Assembly (NCBI GenBank): GCA_038131955.1
Contig: JAYPQK010000002.1
Span: 310,001 to 374,000 of the forward strand
Source of the DNA: SHAN690 sp038131955
GTDB taxonomy: Bacteria > Bacteroidota > Bacteroidia > Flavobacteriales_G > Salibacteraceae
Direction: 5' to 3'
DNA length: 64,000 nucleotides
The notes below the pieces were generated by a model, which was given only the letters and a program-made list of their open reading frames with translations, was not told where the DNA came from and did no database searches. Position 1 is the first letter of the stretch. Each line of letters begins with the position of its first letter. Positions 25,762 through 34,099 of this stretch are shown here, piece by piece. The translations under genes and the position numbers were made by a program.

Positions 25762-27426
25762 TCATTGCTCTTCCAACAGGTTTCGAGCACTTTGTAGTGA
25801 CGCTTCGTTGAGTTTGTGTCCTGAGAACATACCCGCGATCTCCTCTACTCGTTCCTCGGGTTGAAGTATTCTCAATTCAGAAAGCACCTCATTTCCTTCC
25901 TCCCTCTTGGCAATGCGAAGGTGCTTCTCTCCTTTGGCTGCAACACCAGGTAAATGGGTCACCGCAATGATCTGGGTATGTCCACTGATCGAGCGCATCA
26001 GGGATCCGATCTGTTTCGCGATCTCTCCGCTCACGCCCGTATCGATCTCATCGAAGATCAGCGTTGGGGTCTTGTCGTTCTCTGCCAGGATACGCTTCAG
26101 AGCGAGCATCAGTCGTGACACCTCGCCACCCGATGCGCTGTCTTTCAACGGAACGAGATGACTGCTTCCATTGGCATCGAACCACATCTCCACGCTTTCC
26201 ATACCTAGGCTTCCGGCAGACTCCAACGCTTGAATGCGCAAGTCGATCGTAGCCTTTGGCATGCCTAGAATCCTAACCTGTTCGGTCAGTCTAGCCACAT
26301 AGGCTTCACTGGCACTCTTGCGTGAATCGGTCAATGCCTTTCCCCTCTCCTTCAGCTGCTTTTGAGCTTCGGAAAGCTTCCCCTCCACTTCTGCCAGTTC
26401 ATCTTCATACGAGGCGATCCCTTCGAGCTTGAGTCTATACTCTTCCTTGACATCAAGCAGCTCTGCAATGGTTTGTACACCATGCTTGTGCATGAGCCTT
26501 TGAACGAGATCCATCTTCTCGCGCAGCACCTCCAAGCGTTGGGGGTCGTATTCGATCCCATTGGCCACGCGTGCACACTCCCCGCGCAGGTCTTCCAGTT
26601 CGATCAAAGAAGAATGCAGTCGTTCGGATAATTCCTTCAATTGATTGGAAAACCCTTCAATGGATCTAAGCTCTTGCTGCGCTTGACGAAGTAGTTGTAC
26701 GACCGAATCGCTGCCGTTGGCTCCGTCCAAGACTCCATCGACAACAGACAAGGATCGCTGAATATCCTCGGCATGCTCCAATTCATTCACCTCATTCTCG
26801 ATCGTCTCATAAGCCTCATCATCGAGGTCCATTTCCGACAGTTCATCGAATTGGAACTGAAAATAGTTCTTATCCTTTCTCACCTGCGCCGCAGCCTCCT
26901 TGAGTTGCTCCAACTGCCGATCGAGCGATCGAAATGTTTTGAAGGCTTCTTGATAGGCATCAAACGTGCTTGCATTTCGTGCAAACAGATCCAGCTGATG
27001 CACCTGGTAACTCGGGGTTTGAAGCGAAAGGTTTTCTTGCTGTCCGTGCAAGTCGACCAAGAAGGATGCAACCTCCTTGAGGGTGGCCATGTTCACCGGG
27101 CTGTCGTTCACAAATGCTCGGCTTCTGCCCGTAGCGGTCAATTCACGACGCAGGATGATATCCGAAAGCACATCCAATGACTCCCTTTTTAGTAGTGCGT
27201 CCAGCTCTTTGTCCTCATACTCGAACGTGGCTTCGATGACGCATTTTTCTTCTCCTCGACGGATCGCGTTGAAGTTTGCTCTGCTTCCAAGGACCAATCC
27301 CAGCGCTTCCAAGAGGATCGACTTACCCGCACCGGTTTCTCCGGTAATGACGGTAAAGCCTTGATCCAGCTGAACCGTCGTATGACGGATCAACGCATAA
27401 TTGGTGATCTCGAGTTGTTTTAGCAT
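25762..27426 (-). CDS. recN: DNA repair protein RecN
   Basis: RecN is an SMC-like ATPase acting in double-strand break repair. The 554-residue protein has the Walker A GETGAGKS at 29-36, two coiled-coil arms (about 150-230 and 290-400), the ABC signature-like SGGEVSRLMLAL near 437 and Walker B LIFDEIDTGVSG near 470. Length and order of parts are normal. It starts 80 bases from the divergent acyltransferase and has an exact TAnnTTTG box upstream. Confidence 0.96.
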   Translation of the reverse strand: MLKQLEITNYALIRHTTVQLDQGFTVITGETGAGKSILLEALGLVLGSRANFNAIRRGEEKCVIEATFEYEDKELDALLKRESLDVLSDIILRRELTATGRSRAFVNDSPVNMATLKEVASFLVDLHGQQENLSLQTPSYQVHQLDLFARNASTFDAYQEAFKTFRSLDRQLEQLKEAAAQVRKDKNYFQFQFDELSEMDLDDEAYETIENEVNELEHAEDIQRSLSVVDGVLDGANGSDSVVQLLRQAQQELRSIEGFSNQLKELSERLHSSLIELEDLRGECARVANGIEYDPQRLEVLREKMDLVQRLMHKHGVQTIAELLDVKEEYRLKLEGIASYEDELAEVEGKLSEAQKQLKERGKALTDSRKSASEAYVARLTEQVRILGMPKATIDLRIQALESAGSLGMESVEMWFDANGSSHLVPLKDSASGGEVSRLMLALKRILAENDKTPTLIFDEIDTGVSGEIAKQIGSLMRSISGHTQIIAVTHLPGVAAKGEKHLRIAKREEGNEVLSELRILQPEERVEEIAGMFSGHKLNEASLQSARNLLEEQ

Positions 27427-27445
27427 CGCTTTTTAAGGAATAATC

Positions 27446-27453
27446 CAAATCTA
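27446..27453 (-). promoter_or_regulatory. Promoter -7 box of recN
   Basis: The minus strand reads TAGATTTG, an exact TAnnTTTG match, ending 19 bases upstream of the recN start codon. It faces away from the acyltransferase promoter box at 27488-27495. Confidence 0.55.
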
Positions 27454-27487
27454 AAAAGCTCAGCTTCGCGACCCACCGAAAAGGGAA

Positions 27488-27495
27488 TAATTTTG
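27488..27495 (+). promoter_or_regulatory. Promoter -7 box of the lipid A acyltransferase gene
   Basis: TAATTTTG, an exact TAnnTTTG match, 10 bases before the ATG at 27506. The expected transcript leader would be only a few bases long. Confidence 0.5.
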
Positions 27496-27505
27496 CAAAC
27501 AGTTT

Positions 27506-28372
27506 ATGCAGGTTCTGGTCATCCTTTTACGCTCCCTTTCCTACATTCCGCTTTCGGTACTATACTGGGTGAGCCGACTTCTGAGGTTGGTCTTGGAAGA
27601 GGTTATCGGCTACCGGAAGGATACCATTCTCCAGAACCTTCGACGCTCCTTTCCGGAACGAAGCGATGCTGAAATAGAAGCCATCGCCCATGACTATTAT
27701 ACCTACTTGGCTGATATGATGGTTGAAACACTTCGGCTTCCATCCATCTCAAAAATAAAGCTGAGGAAACGTGTCACCTTTGATGAGCCAGACCTCTTAA
27801 AGTATCTTACCGCACAAGGAAAGAATGTGATCCTCTTGATGGGACATTCGGGCAATTGGGAATGGGCTGGCGCCGCCACCGCCTTGAACTATGATCTTAC
27901 TATGCTCCCCGTCTATCGAAAGGTGAAAGACCCTTCATTCGATCGCTATTTCAGAAAGGTGCGTTCACGCTTCGGTTCGATACCCGTGTTGGATAAAACT
28001 GCCTTCCAAGATATCCGCAAAGCTCCTTCTCCGCACGCAGTAGCCCTTTTGGCTGATCAGACTCCGAGTGCGAAAAAGGGACTATGGATCGAGTTCTTAC
28101 ACCAAAACACACCCTTCTATCGAGGCACGGAGGTCCTGACTCAACGGCTTAGCTATGAGGTCGTATTCGCGCATGTACGAATCAAGGGAAGAGGCCGATA
28201 TACCATACACCTCGAACACTTTACGCCTGAAGAAGATCAGGAATACGACCTAACAAGAAACTTTGTGGCTTTTCTAGAGCGCGAGATCCAGGCGCAACCG
28301 CACAACTGGTTGTGGTCGCATAAGCGCTGGAAACACGAAATGCCTGAAGGAGCAACGCTAGTGCAGCGCTGA
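27506..28372 (+). CDS. Lipid A biosynthesis acyltransferase (LpxL/HtrB family)
   Basis: A 288-residue inner membrane protein that adds a secondary acyl chain to lipid A or a similar lipid. The N-terminal membrane anchor covers about residues 1-32. The catalytic HX4E motif is His114 to Glu119 (GHSGNWEW), followed by LPVYRKVKDPSFD and ALLADQTP, which are conserved in the family. The C-terminal WLWSHKRWK is also typical. Bacteroidota usually carry one such enzyme; which acyl chain it transfers is not visible. Confidence 0.93.
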   Translation: MQVLVILLRSLSYIPLSVLYWVSRLLRLVLEEVIGYRKDTILQNLRRSFPERSDAEIEAIAHDYYTYLADMMVETLRLPSISKIKLRKRVTFDEPDLLKYLTAQGKNVILLMGHSGNWEWAGAATALNYDLTMLPVYRKVKDPSFDRYFRKVRSRFGSIPVLDKTAFQDIRKAPSPHAVALLADQTPSAKKGLWIEFLHQNTPFYRGTEVLTQRLSYEVVFAHVRIKGRGRYTIHLEHFTPEEDQEYDLTRNFVAFLEREIQAQPHNWLWSHKRWKHEMPEGATLVQR

Positions 28373-28969
28373 TCAAATCATCCCCGCCTCGATAAGGCGC
28401 ACGATCGACTCGATCTCCTGATCTTCACCATACGGGTCATAGGTACTCTTTAAGTCGTGTCCGAATAACCTTGACATCCCCTGCCAGAAGAAGGCGGTGA
28501 AGTTCCCACGGAACTCTTGTACGATCTCGTAAGAAGTATGAGTTGTTTCGCGGTCGATCAGCTTGATCAGGATATGTCCTTGGGTAGTGGTCATGGATCG
28601 AATGTCATCGTCAAACTCAGCCATGAGTTCTTTCTCGATCAACTTGAAGTACTTCTTTCTTTCTCGGGGATAAGTAATGGTGTCTAGTGGAACTTGGTAT
28701 TTCTCCAACAGATCACCGGCGAGCTTCGCGTAGGGATACACCTTCTTGACATTGTACTTGGTACGGTTCCATTTCTTATTGGCACTCTTCGAGCGGAAGG
28801 TACGTTCCCCCACCACGAGCACATCGCGTAAGTACTTCACCGGGACGGTATCACCGTCGATCACCTCTGCCAGCATCACGATCCCTTCTCCTTGAGATTG
28901 GGCATTGGATCGGAAGCTAAAGCCTAGAAGGCCCATGCAAAGCATCCATATGGTAAGTTGTAGGCGCAT
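28373..28969 (-). CDS. DUF4294 family exported protein
   Basis: A 198-residue protein with a signal peptide (MRLQLTIWMLCMGLLGFSF, ending SNAQ); the start at 28969 is preferred over 28996. The mature part carries the DUF4294 pattern: IDGDTVPVKYLRDVLV, a coiled basic segment FRSKSANKKWNRTKYNVKKVYPYAK and GHILIKLIDRETTHTSYEIV. The family is restricted to Bacteroidota and has no established function; some members are near gliding or cell envelope genes. It converges exactly on the stop of the acyltransferase gene, with no spacer. Confidence 0.88.
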   Translation of the reverse strand: MRLQLTIWMLCMGLLGFSFRSNAQSQGEGIVMLAEVIDGDTVPVKYLRDVLVVGERTFRSKSANKKWNRTKYNVKKVYPYAKLAGDLLEKYQVPLDTITYPRERKKYFKLIEKELMAEFDDDIRSMTTTQGHILIKLIDRETTHTSYEIVQEFRGNFTAFFWQGMSRLFGHDLKSTYDPYGEDQEIESIVRLIEAGMI

Positions 28970-29107
28970 AACAACTCTTCTGTACGCAACGTTCATTCCA
29001 AAGTTAACGCAAGTCGAGTTAAAATCTTGTTAATCAATCCGAAGAGTCCAAACACCCCTTGAATTCAAAGCGCCAAGCAGCATTAAAACTGCCTCTCAGA
29101 CCTCGAA

Positions 29108-30589
29108 CTATCTGCGATTGATCTTCCACTTGGAAACGATCGGTTGTTGGGTAACAGCCGCTGTTCCATTGGAAGAACCGTCTGCCGTAGTGGCACCCAG
29201 AAAGGCTGCAAGGGCTTCTTCTGCCTGCTCATTGACCTCGTCGAGGTACTCTGGCTTGTAGTGATTCGCTACGAAGTGCGTGTCGAACTTGCCGCTGACG
29301 AATGCGTCGTGATTGATCGCGAACTTGCAGAACTCGAGCGTGGTCTCCACTCCCGAGATCTGGTACTCATCAATGGCTCGGGTCATTCGATCGATCGCGC
29401 TCTTGCGGTCCTCAGCGAACGTGCACAGCTTGGCAATCATCGGGTCGTAGTAGATCGGAATGGCCATACCTTCTTCGAATCCATCATCTAAGCGGATACC
29501 CGGTCCCTGAGGGCGACGGTAGGTCTTCAGCGTTCCGATGTCAGGAAAGAAGTTGTTTCGAGGGTCCTCAGCATAAACTCTCACCTCTAAGGCGTGCCCG
29601 CGGATCTGCATATCTTCCTGCTTGATGCTGAGTTCTTCGCCCCGGGCGATCAAGATCTGATGCTTGACCAAGTCAACGTCCGTGATCAATTCCGTCACAG
29701 GGTGCTCCACTTGAAGACGTGTATTCATCTCCAAGAAGTAGAAGTTCATTTTGTCATCGACCAGGAACTCAACGGTTCCAGCTCCGACGTAGTTGCAGCC
29801 CTTCGACAGGTTTACGGCGCATTCGCCCATCTCCTTGCGCATCTCAGGCGTCAAGATGGCTGAAGGTGCTTCTTCAATCACCTTTTGGTGGCGACGTTGA
29901 ATGCTGCACTCACGTTCGAAGAGATAGATGCAATTGCCGTGCTTATCGGCCAGGACCTGAATCTCAATATGGCGAGGACCGGACACATAGCGTTCAATGA
30001 AAACGCTGGGATCACCGAAAGACGACTTCGCTTCGCTCATAGCCAGGTGCAATTGCTCGTCGATGGCCGACTCTTCGTGCACGATACGCATGCCCTTTCC
30101 GCCCCCTCCTGCTGAGGCTTTGATCATCAATGGGAAACCGATCTCGCGAGCCACAGCCTTGGCTTCTTCCAAATCCTTCACCGCACCGTCAGAACCCGGC
30201 ACCAAGGGTACATTCTGCTTCAAGGCGGTTGCCTTTGCAGACAGCTTATCTCCCATCACCTCCATAGCCGATGCAGGTGGTCCGATCAAGGTAATGTTCT
30301 CTTGTTCGAGTCGTCGAGCGAAGGATGCGTTCTCAGAGAGAAAGCCATATCCCGGATGTATACCATCGGCTCCACTTTTCTTTGCCACTTCAATGATCTT
30401 ATCGATGACCAGGTACGACTGAGACGACGCGGGTGGTCCAATGCAATAGGCTTCATCTGCAAACCGCACGAAGAGCGCCTCTCGATCCGCCTCCGAATAG
30501 ACAGCGACCGTCTCGATTCCCATTTCACGACACGTACGCATGATGCGCAACGCGATCTCCCCTCTATTCGCAATCAGTATCTTTTTCAT
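29108..30589 (-). CDS. accC: Acetyl-CoA carboxylase biotin carboxylase subunit
   Basis: A 493-residue ATP-grasp enzyme that carboxylates biotin carried by AccB; first step of malonyl-CoA formation (or part of a propionyl-CoA carboxylase). The N-terminal domain starts MKKILIANRGEIALRI; the glycine-rich ATP loop is KASAGGGGKGMRI; catalytic residues lie in HIEIQVLADKHGN, RECSIQRRHQKV and FLEMNTRLQVEHPVTE. A C-terminal extension ending in SKWKINRR goes beyond the E. coli length and is common in Bacteroidota. No accB or carboxyltransferase gene is nearby. Its start overlaps the preceding envelope gene by 4 bases. Confidence 0.94.
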   Translation of the reverse strand: MKKILIANRGEIALRIMRTCREMGIETVAVYSEADREALFVRFADEAYCIGPPASSQSYLVIDKIIEVAKKSGADGIHPGYGFLSENASFARRLEQENITLIGPPASAMEVMGDKLSAKATALKQNVPLVPGSDGAVKDLEEAKAVAREIGFPLMIKASAGGGGKGMRIVHEESAIDEQLHLAMSEAKSSFGDPSVFIERYVSGPRHIEIQVLADKHGNCIYLFERECSIQRRHQKVIEEAPSAILTPEMRKEMGECAVNLSKGCNYVGAGTVEFLVDDKMNFYFLEMNTRLQVEHPVTELITDVDLVKHQILIARGEELSIKQEDMQIRGHALEVRVYAEDPRNNFFPDIGTLKTYRRPQGPGIRLDDGFEEGMAIPIYYDPMIAKLCTFAEDRKSAIDRMTRAIDEYQISGVETTLEFCKFAINHDAFVSGKFDTHFVANHYKPEYLDEVNEQAEEALAAFLGATTADGSSNGTAAVTQQPIVSKWKINRR

Positions 30590-31368
30590 CTTCCTAGTCT
30601 AACAGAAATGCTCAATCGGTTGTAGGTGCGAGTCATTTCGATTTGTGGCTCAAATGTACTACCCGTCTGATAAATGACACGGGTAGGATTCAGTCCGATC
30701 ATATAGTAGAGCACAAAGCGATCGATGTGCATTCCGAGTCGTCCGACAGGCGTAGCCCACCCCATGAATTGTCCGTAATCAGAACGCTTATTATCCTGGA
30801 AGAAATTCATGAACAAAGGCCCACGGAGGTAATTATACCCGGCAGAGACGGTCCACCCGATCGCCTTGGTATTCTCTAAGGTGGCTCCTTGTCCAAAGTT
30901 TAACGAGAGGAGTGCTCCGGCTTCTCCATGGAACAGCCCGAGAAATCCACTTCGCTCCTTCGAAAAGATATTCGAGTTGATCTCTTGCTCGGTCAAGGGC
31001 TCGGCTGAATACTTCCTTCGAGAACCGGACAACACATCCACCACAGAAAAGGAAGCGGTCAGAGGAATATCCAAGCTCAGCGAGGCAACACTTTTATACT
31101 CGAGCAGACGCAATCGAGGCTCGTACGTTAAGGCTCCTACCCCTATCACTCTTGAAAATACGGGTTCTGGGTAGGCGACTCCGTCTTCGACCGTGGTGAA
31201 CGTGGTCCACATTTGGGATTTCGACCAGTGCGTTCCGATGGACACTCCGATCTCATGACGTATAGACGTCTCTATGTGCCGAGGACTCAGCAGATAGAGG
31301 CTCTTATCGGCTTCTTGAGCGCCAAGCAAGGTGGGAATCAACGCGAGTATGACGATCAGTCCTCTCAT
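30586..31368 (-). CDS. Predicted outer-membrane-type exported protein
   Basis: A 260-residue protein with a signal peptide (MRGLIVILALIPTLLGAQ). The mature part is rich in alternating amphipathic strands (TASFSVVDVL, GWTVSAGYNYLRGPLFMNFF, FVLYYMIGLNP) and ends with YNRLSISVRLGR, an ending seen in small beta-barrel proteins. I do not recognise a named family. It is translationally coupled on both sides (4-base overlaps with accC and with the lipoprotein gene), so it belongs to the sucC-to-accC operon. Confidence 0.75.
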   Translation of the reverse strand: MRGLIVILALIPTLLGAQEADKSLYLLSPRHIETSIRHEIGVSIGTHWSKSQMWTTFTTVEDGVAYPEPVFSRVIGVGALTYEPRLRLLEYKSVASLSLDIPLTASFSVVDVLSGSRRKYSAEPLTEQEINSNIFSKERSGFLGLFHGEAGALLSLNFGQGATLENTKAIGWTVSAGYNYLRGPLFMNFFQDNKRSDYGQFMGWATPVGRLGMHIDRFVLYYMIGLNPTRVIYQTGSTFEPQIEMTRTYNRLSISVRLGR

Positions 31369-32543
31369 TGAACGCTCAGATTCTCGATTGCATTGAACAA
31401 GTATGAAGTGACGTCATCTGTATTGAGATCATACACCATCAATTCTTCGCGGGTACCGATATACACTTTATCCTCAAGGATATCGAGATCATTGATCCCT
31501 TCGCTCCATTTTAGATCAGGGTGGCTTCGCAAGGAGCGCAACGAGCATTGGTCAGAAGCCAGATCGAAGGTCATGATATATCCCAGTTCCTCGCTTTCAC
31601 CCGTTTGAGGACTGCTAAAGACTTGCACAAAGAAGCGCGCCTGATCTGATTGCCAATCCAATAGTTTTACTGCTCCTTGGGATGAAGAAGGCATCTCGCA
31701 ATTCTCATCGAGGGCATGGAGTCGAACTTCCTCCTCATTGAGAGCGTGATCCACAACTGCAACCACCGGGGTAAGAAAGGTAGGTTCAGAGAATAGGCCA
31801 TACATATGTCCAGTCTCGCTCAGATAGGGTTGATAGGATGTTCTGAATTTGAAGCCAGAACCGGTCTTTGAAATAGAATCGGCTACTACCTCACTCTGAT
31901 TGAAGGAAGTCACCACGTAGACGGGATTGGTATTGATGATCAGATCCCCATTCTCGGCAAACACGAAGGTTGGATCCGCTAAAAATTTCGAATTGACCCC
32001 AAGGTCGGTTTGAGTCTCTTTCCAGGTATTGTTGGGATTGCCGACAAATTCATAGATACCGATCATGTAGTCGGAGAAGAAACTTCCACTATTGGGGTCC
32101 CAAACCTCATCGTAGTACCCAAGTCGATACAGCTTCCCATCAGGAGAGAGCGCGTAATCAAAATATGACTTGGTTGGGGCATAGAAGTTCGTGCGATCGT
32201 AGTGCAGATCAAACGTATTCCTACCAACTCGAAGGAAGGCCGAATCGGCAATGACCCAAAAGATATCCGTCGTCGGCGCATAAAGCACCTCAGCGTTTGT
32301 CCATTCGATCTCTAGAAGCTCATCATACGAACCCGCGTCGAACAGGATCTGTTCATCTCCATACAGCAGCATCACACCCTCATCCGTTGCCACAAAAAGA
32401 GCACTATCAAGCTCAAAGGCCTCCACCCGACGGACGGTTGATTTGGTGAGCGACGGCAACTCAAAGGGACGCAGGTCGATCTCATCCACACAGGAGGTGG
32501 TACCGATCAAGAGGACCAATATGAGCGTTATCCATTTATTCAT
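31365..32543 (-). CDS. Lipoprotein of unknown function, possibly beta-propeller
   Basis: A 392-residue lipoprotein; the start at 32543 (MNKWITLILVLLIGTTSC) gives a proper lipobox with Cys18. The mature part repeats short strands separated by loops with SALFVATDEGV, ADSAFLRVGRN, YALSPDGKLYRLG and EDKVYIGTREELMVYDL, a pattern like WD/kelch-type beta-propellers, although no named domain is certain. It overlaps the next gene upstream by 8 bases and the following one by 4, inside the tight operon between sucC and accC. Confidence 0.75.
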   Translation of the reverse strand: MNKWITLILVLLIGTTSCVDEIDLRPFELPSLTKSTVRRVEAFELDSALFVATDEGVMLLYGDEQILFDAGSYDELLEIEWTNAEVLYAPTTDIFWVIADSAFLRVGRNTFDLHYDRTNFYAPTKSYFDYALSPDGKLYRLGYYDEVWDPNSGSFFSDYMIGIYEFVGNPNNTWKETQTDLGVNSKFLADPTFVFAENGDLIINTNPVYVVTSFNQSEVVADSISKTGSGFKFRTSYQPYLSETGHMYGLFSEPTFLTPVVAVVDHALNEEEVRLHALDENCEMPSSSQGAVKLLDWQSDQARFFVQVFSSPQTGESEELGYIMTFDLASDQCSLRSLRSHPDLKWSEGINDLDILEDKVYIGTREELMVYDLNTDDVTSYLFNAIENLSVQ

Positions 32544-34086
32544 ACTTGATTCCAAAGACGTGGTAAATATATCGAGCGTCAGTTGCTACACCCATTCTTC
32601 CCGTGGAGGCATTTTGATTCTCCGTCATCACACCGATCATTCGCCCTTGTTGATCGAGTAATCCTGATCCGGGGGTGAATGCTTCACGCGGAATGCTGGT
32701 CAACATGCGCTGCACCCCTTCGGTATCCTTTCGTCCCACCAGCTCGCCTGGTGTGGCATCTGCCTCCAGTGATCGTAATGCGGCCGATTCCCACGTAATA
32801 ACGGCGTCACCGCGCTGAACTGCGCTCAAGTCCTCAGCTACGGGAATGGCTTTCAATCCAACGGCATTCACCTTGATCAATGCCATTCCGTGGTTCTCAG
32901 AAACCTGTTCTACGGAAGCAGGCAGGAGTATCCCATTCGAGAATTGCACTTCGATCTTACCGGCATTGCTATCCAAATGATGCGTGACGATATAGCCATC
33001 CGCGCTGATCACCGTACCGCCAAAGACTTGAGCGCCTTCATTGATACTTACAGTTACCACCGCTTTTCGCGTAAAGATCTCCACTGCCCTTGCCCCATCT
33101 AGGGCAGGCATGGCGGGACGAACCAAACGAAGAGTCTGGACAGGTCTCATAGCCTCGGCTGTCGAATCGATCTCAAGTGGAGCGCCGATATCTTCTGAGC
33201 TCTCCACTCTGGCAATTGAATCCAACACAGCCTGCTGCTTCGCCAATTCGGCGGCGCGCGCTTCCTCTTCCAGCCGCCTGACCTCTTCGATCATGGCCTG
33301 ATCCAATTCCTTCAAGTCGCGCTCCAAGGCGGGGTCGTCGCTGCAAAGCAATAAGAAATTGTCTACGATACTGGCGTGGAAAGCATCCGTGATGGCTCCT
33401 GTATTGAACTCGTATGAACTAGTTCGCGTATTCACGACCAACGTATCTCCCGTCTTCGTATCGAAGAACTCCCATTGAATCGTGTTTCTGATGGTGTAGT
33501 AATCGGAATAGGGCAAATAGCTATCCACCCCCCGTCCCTTTCTGATCTCTAGGTCTTCCACCCGTCCGCGAATAATGACTCGAGCTGAGTCCCCTGCATT
33601 GGGCATAGGAAGCTCCATTCGCTCCATGCTCTCGATCAAACGGTCTCGTTCATCGCCGATCGTTACGGCCTGATGGTATTTATACTTCCACTTTGTGTTG
33701 TTGCCCACGTTAGTAGAGTACGGAATAGCGGAATACACCTGATCGAAGGCGAAGGTCACATCCGATTCGAAATCCAATTCGGGTACGCTTCGCTGCAATC
33801 GCACGAAGCTCATTTTGGTTTGAGGCGTCTCCAAATCAAACACCACCTGAGCGTCGTCGTAGCCCGCGGCCTTGACGATGAAGATGTGTTTGGTGATGCC
33901 TTTGCGTTCATTAAAACCAATGCGCACCGAACGGCGATGGGCTGCACCCAGTTCTTCCCCATCCAAGATGAGCTTGGCATTCTGCGGATAGGTGTCGAAG
34001 GTGACCTTACTCTGTTGGGTATAGCCCAAGAGCACCATCAGCACCAGGGGCACCGACGTGATCCAATCCTTCAATCCCGACGACAT
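32536..34086 (-). CDS. PEGA domain protein with degenerate trypsin-like domain
   Basis: A 516-residue protein with an N-terminal hydrophobic segment (about 1-24), a PEGA-like domain (VTFDTYPQNAKLILDGEELG, about 26-95), a middle region and a coiled-coil (EEVRRLEEEARAAELAKQQ, about 260-285), then a C-terminal trypsin/DegP-like fold (about 330-510) with FGGTVISADGYIVTHHLD. The usual catalytic Asp position reads ENHGMALIKV, so the Asp is absent, and the GNSGG loop is reduced to PGSGLLD. It is probably an inactive protease-like binding protein. The start at 34086 avoids a 200-base overlap with sucC. Confidence 0.8.
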   Translation of the reverse strand: MSSGLKDWITSVPLVLMVLLGYTQQSKVTFDTYPQNAKLILDGEELGAAHRRSVRIGFNERKGITKHIFIVKAAGYDDAQVVFDLETPQTKMSFVRLQRSVPELDFESDVTFAFDQVYSAIPYSTNVGNNTKWKYKYHQAVTIGDERDRLIESMERMELPMPNAGDSARVIIRGRVEDLEIRKGRGVDSYLPYSDYYTIRNTIQWEFFDTKTGDTLVVNTRTSSYEFNTGAITDAFHASIVDNFLLLCSDDPALERDLKELDQAMIEEVRRLEEEARAAELAKQQAVLDSIARVESSEDIGAPLEIDSTAEAMRPVQTLRLVRPAMPALDGARAVEIFTRKAVVTVSINEGAQVFGGTVISADGYIVTHHLDSNAGKIEVQFSNGILLPASVEQVSENHGMALIKVNAVGLKAIPVAEDLSAVQRGDAVITWESAALRSLEADATPGELVGRKDTEGVQRMLTSIPREAFTPGSGLLDQQGRMIGVMTENQNASTGRMGVATDARYIYHVFGIKYE

Positions 34087-34099
34087 AAAGAGGTTTCGA

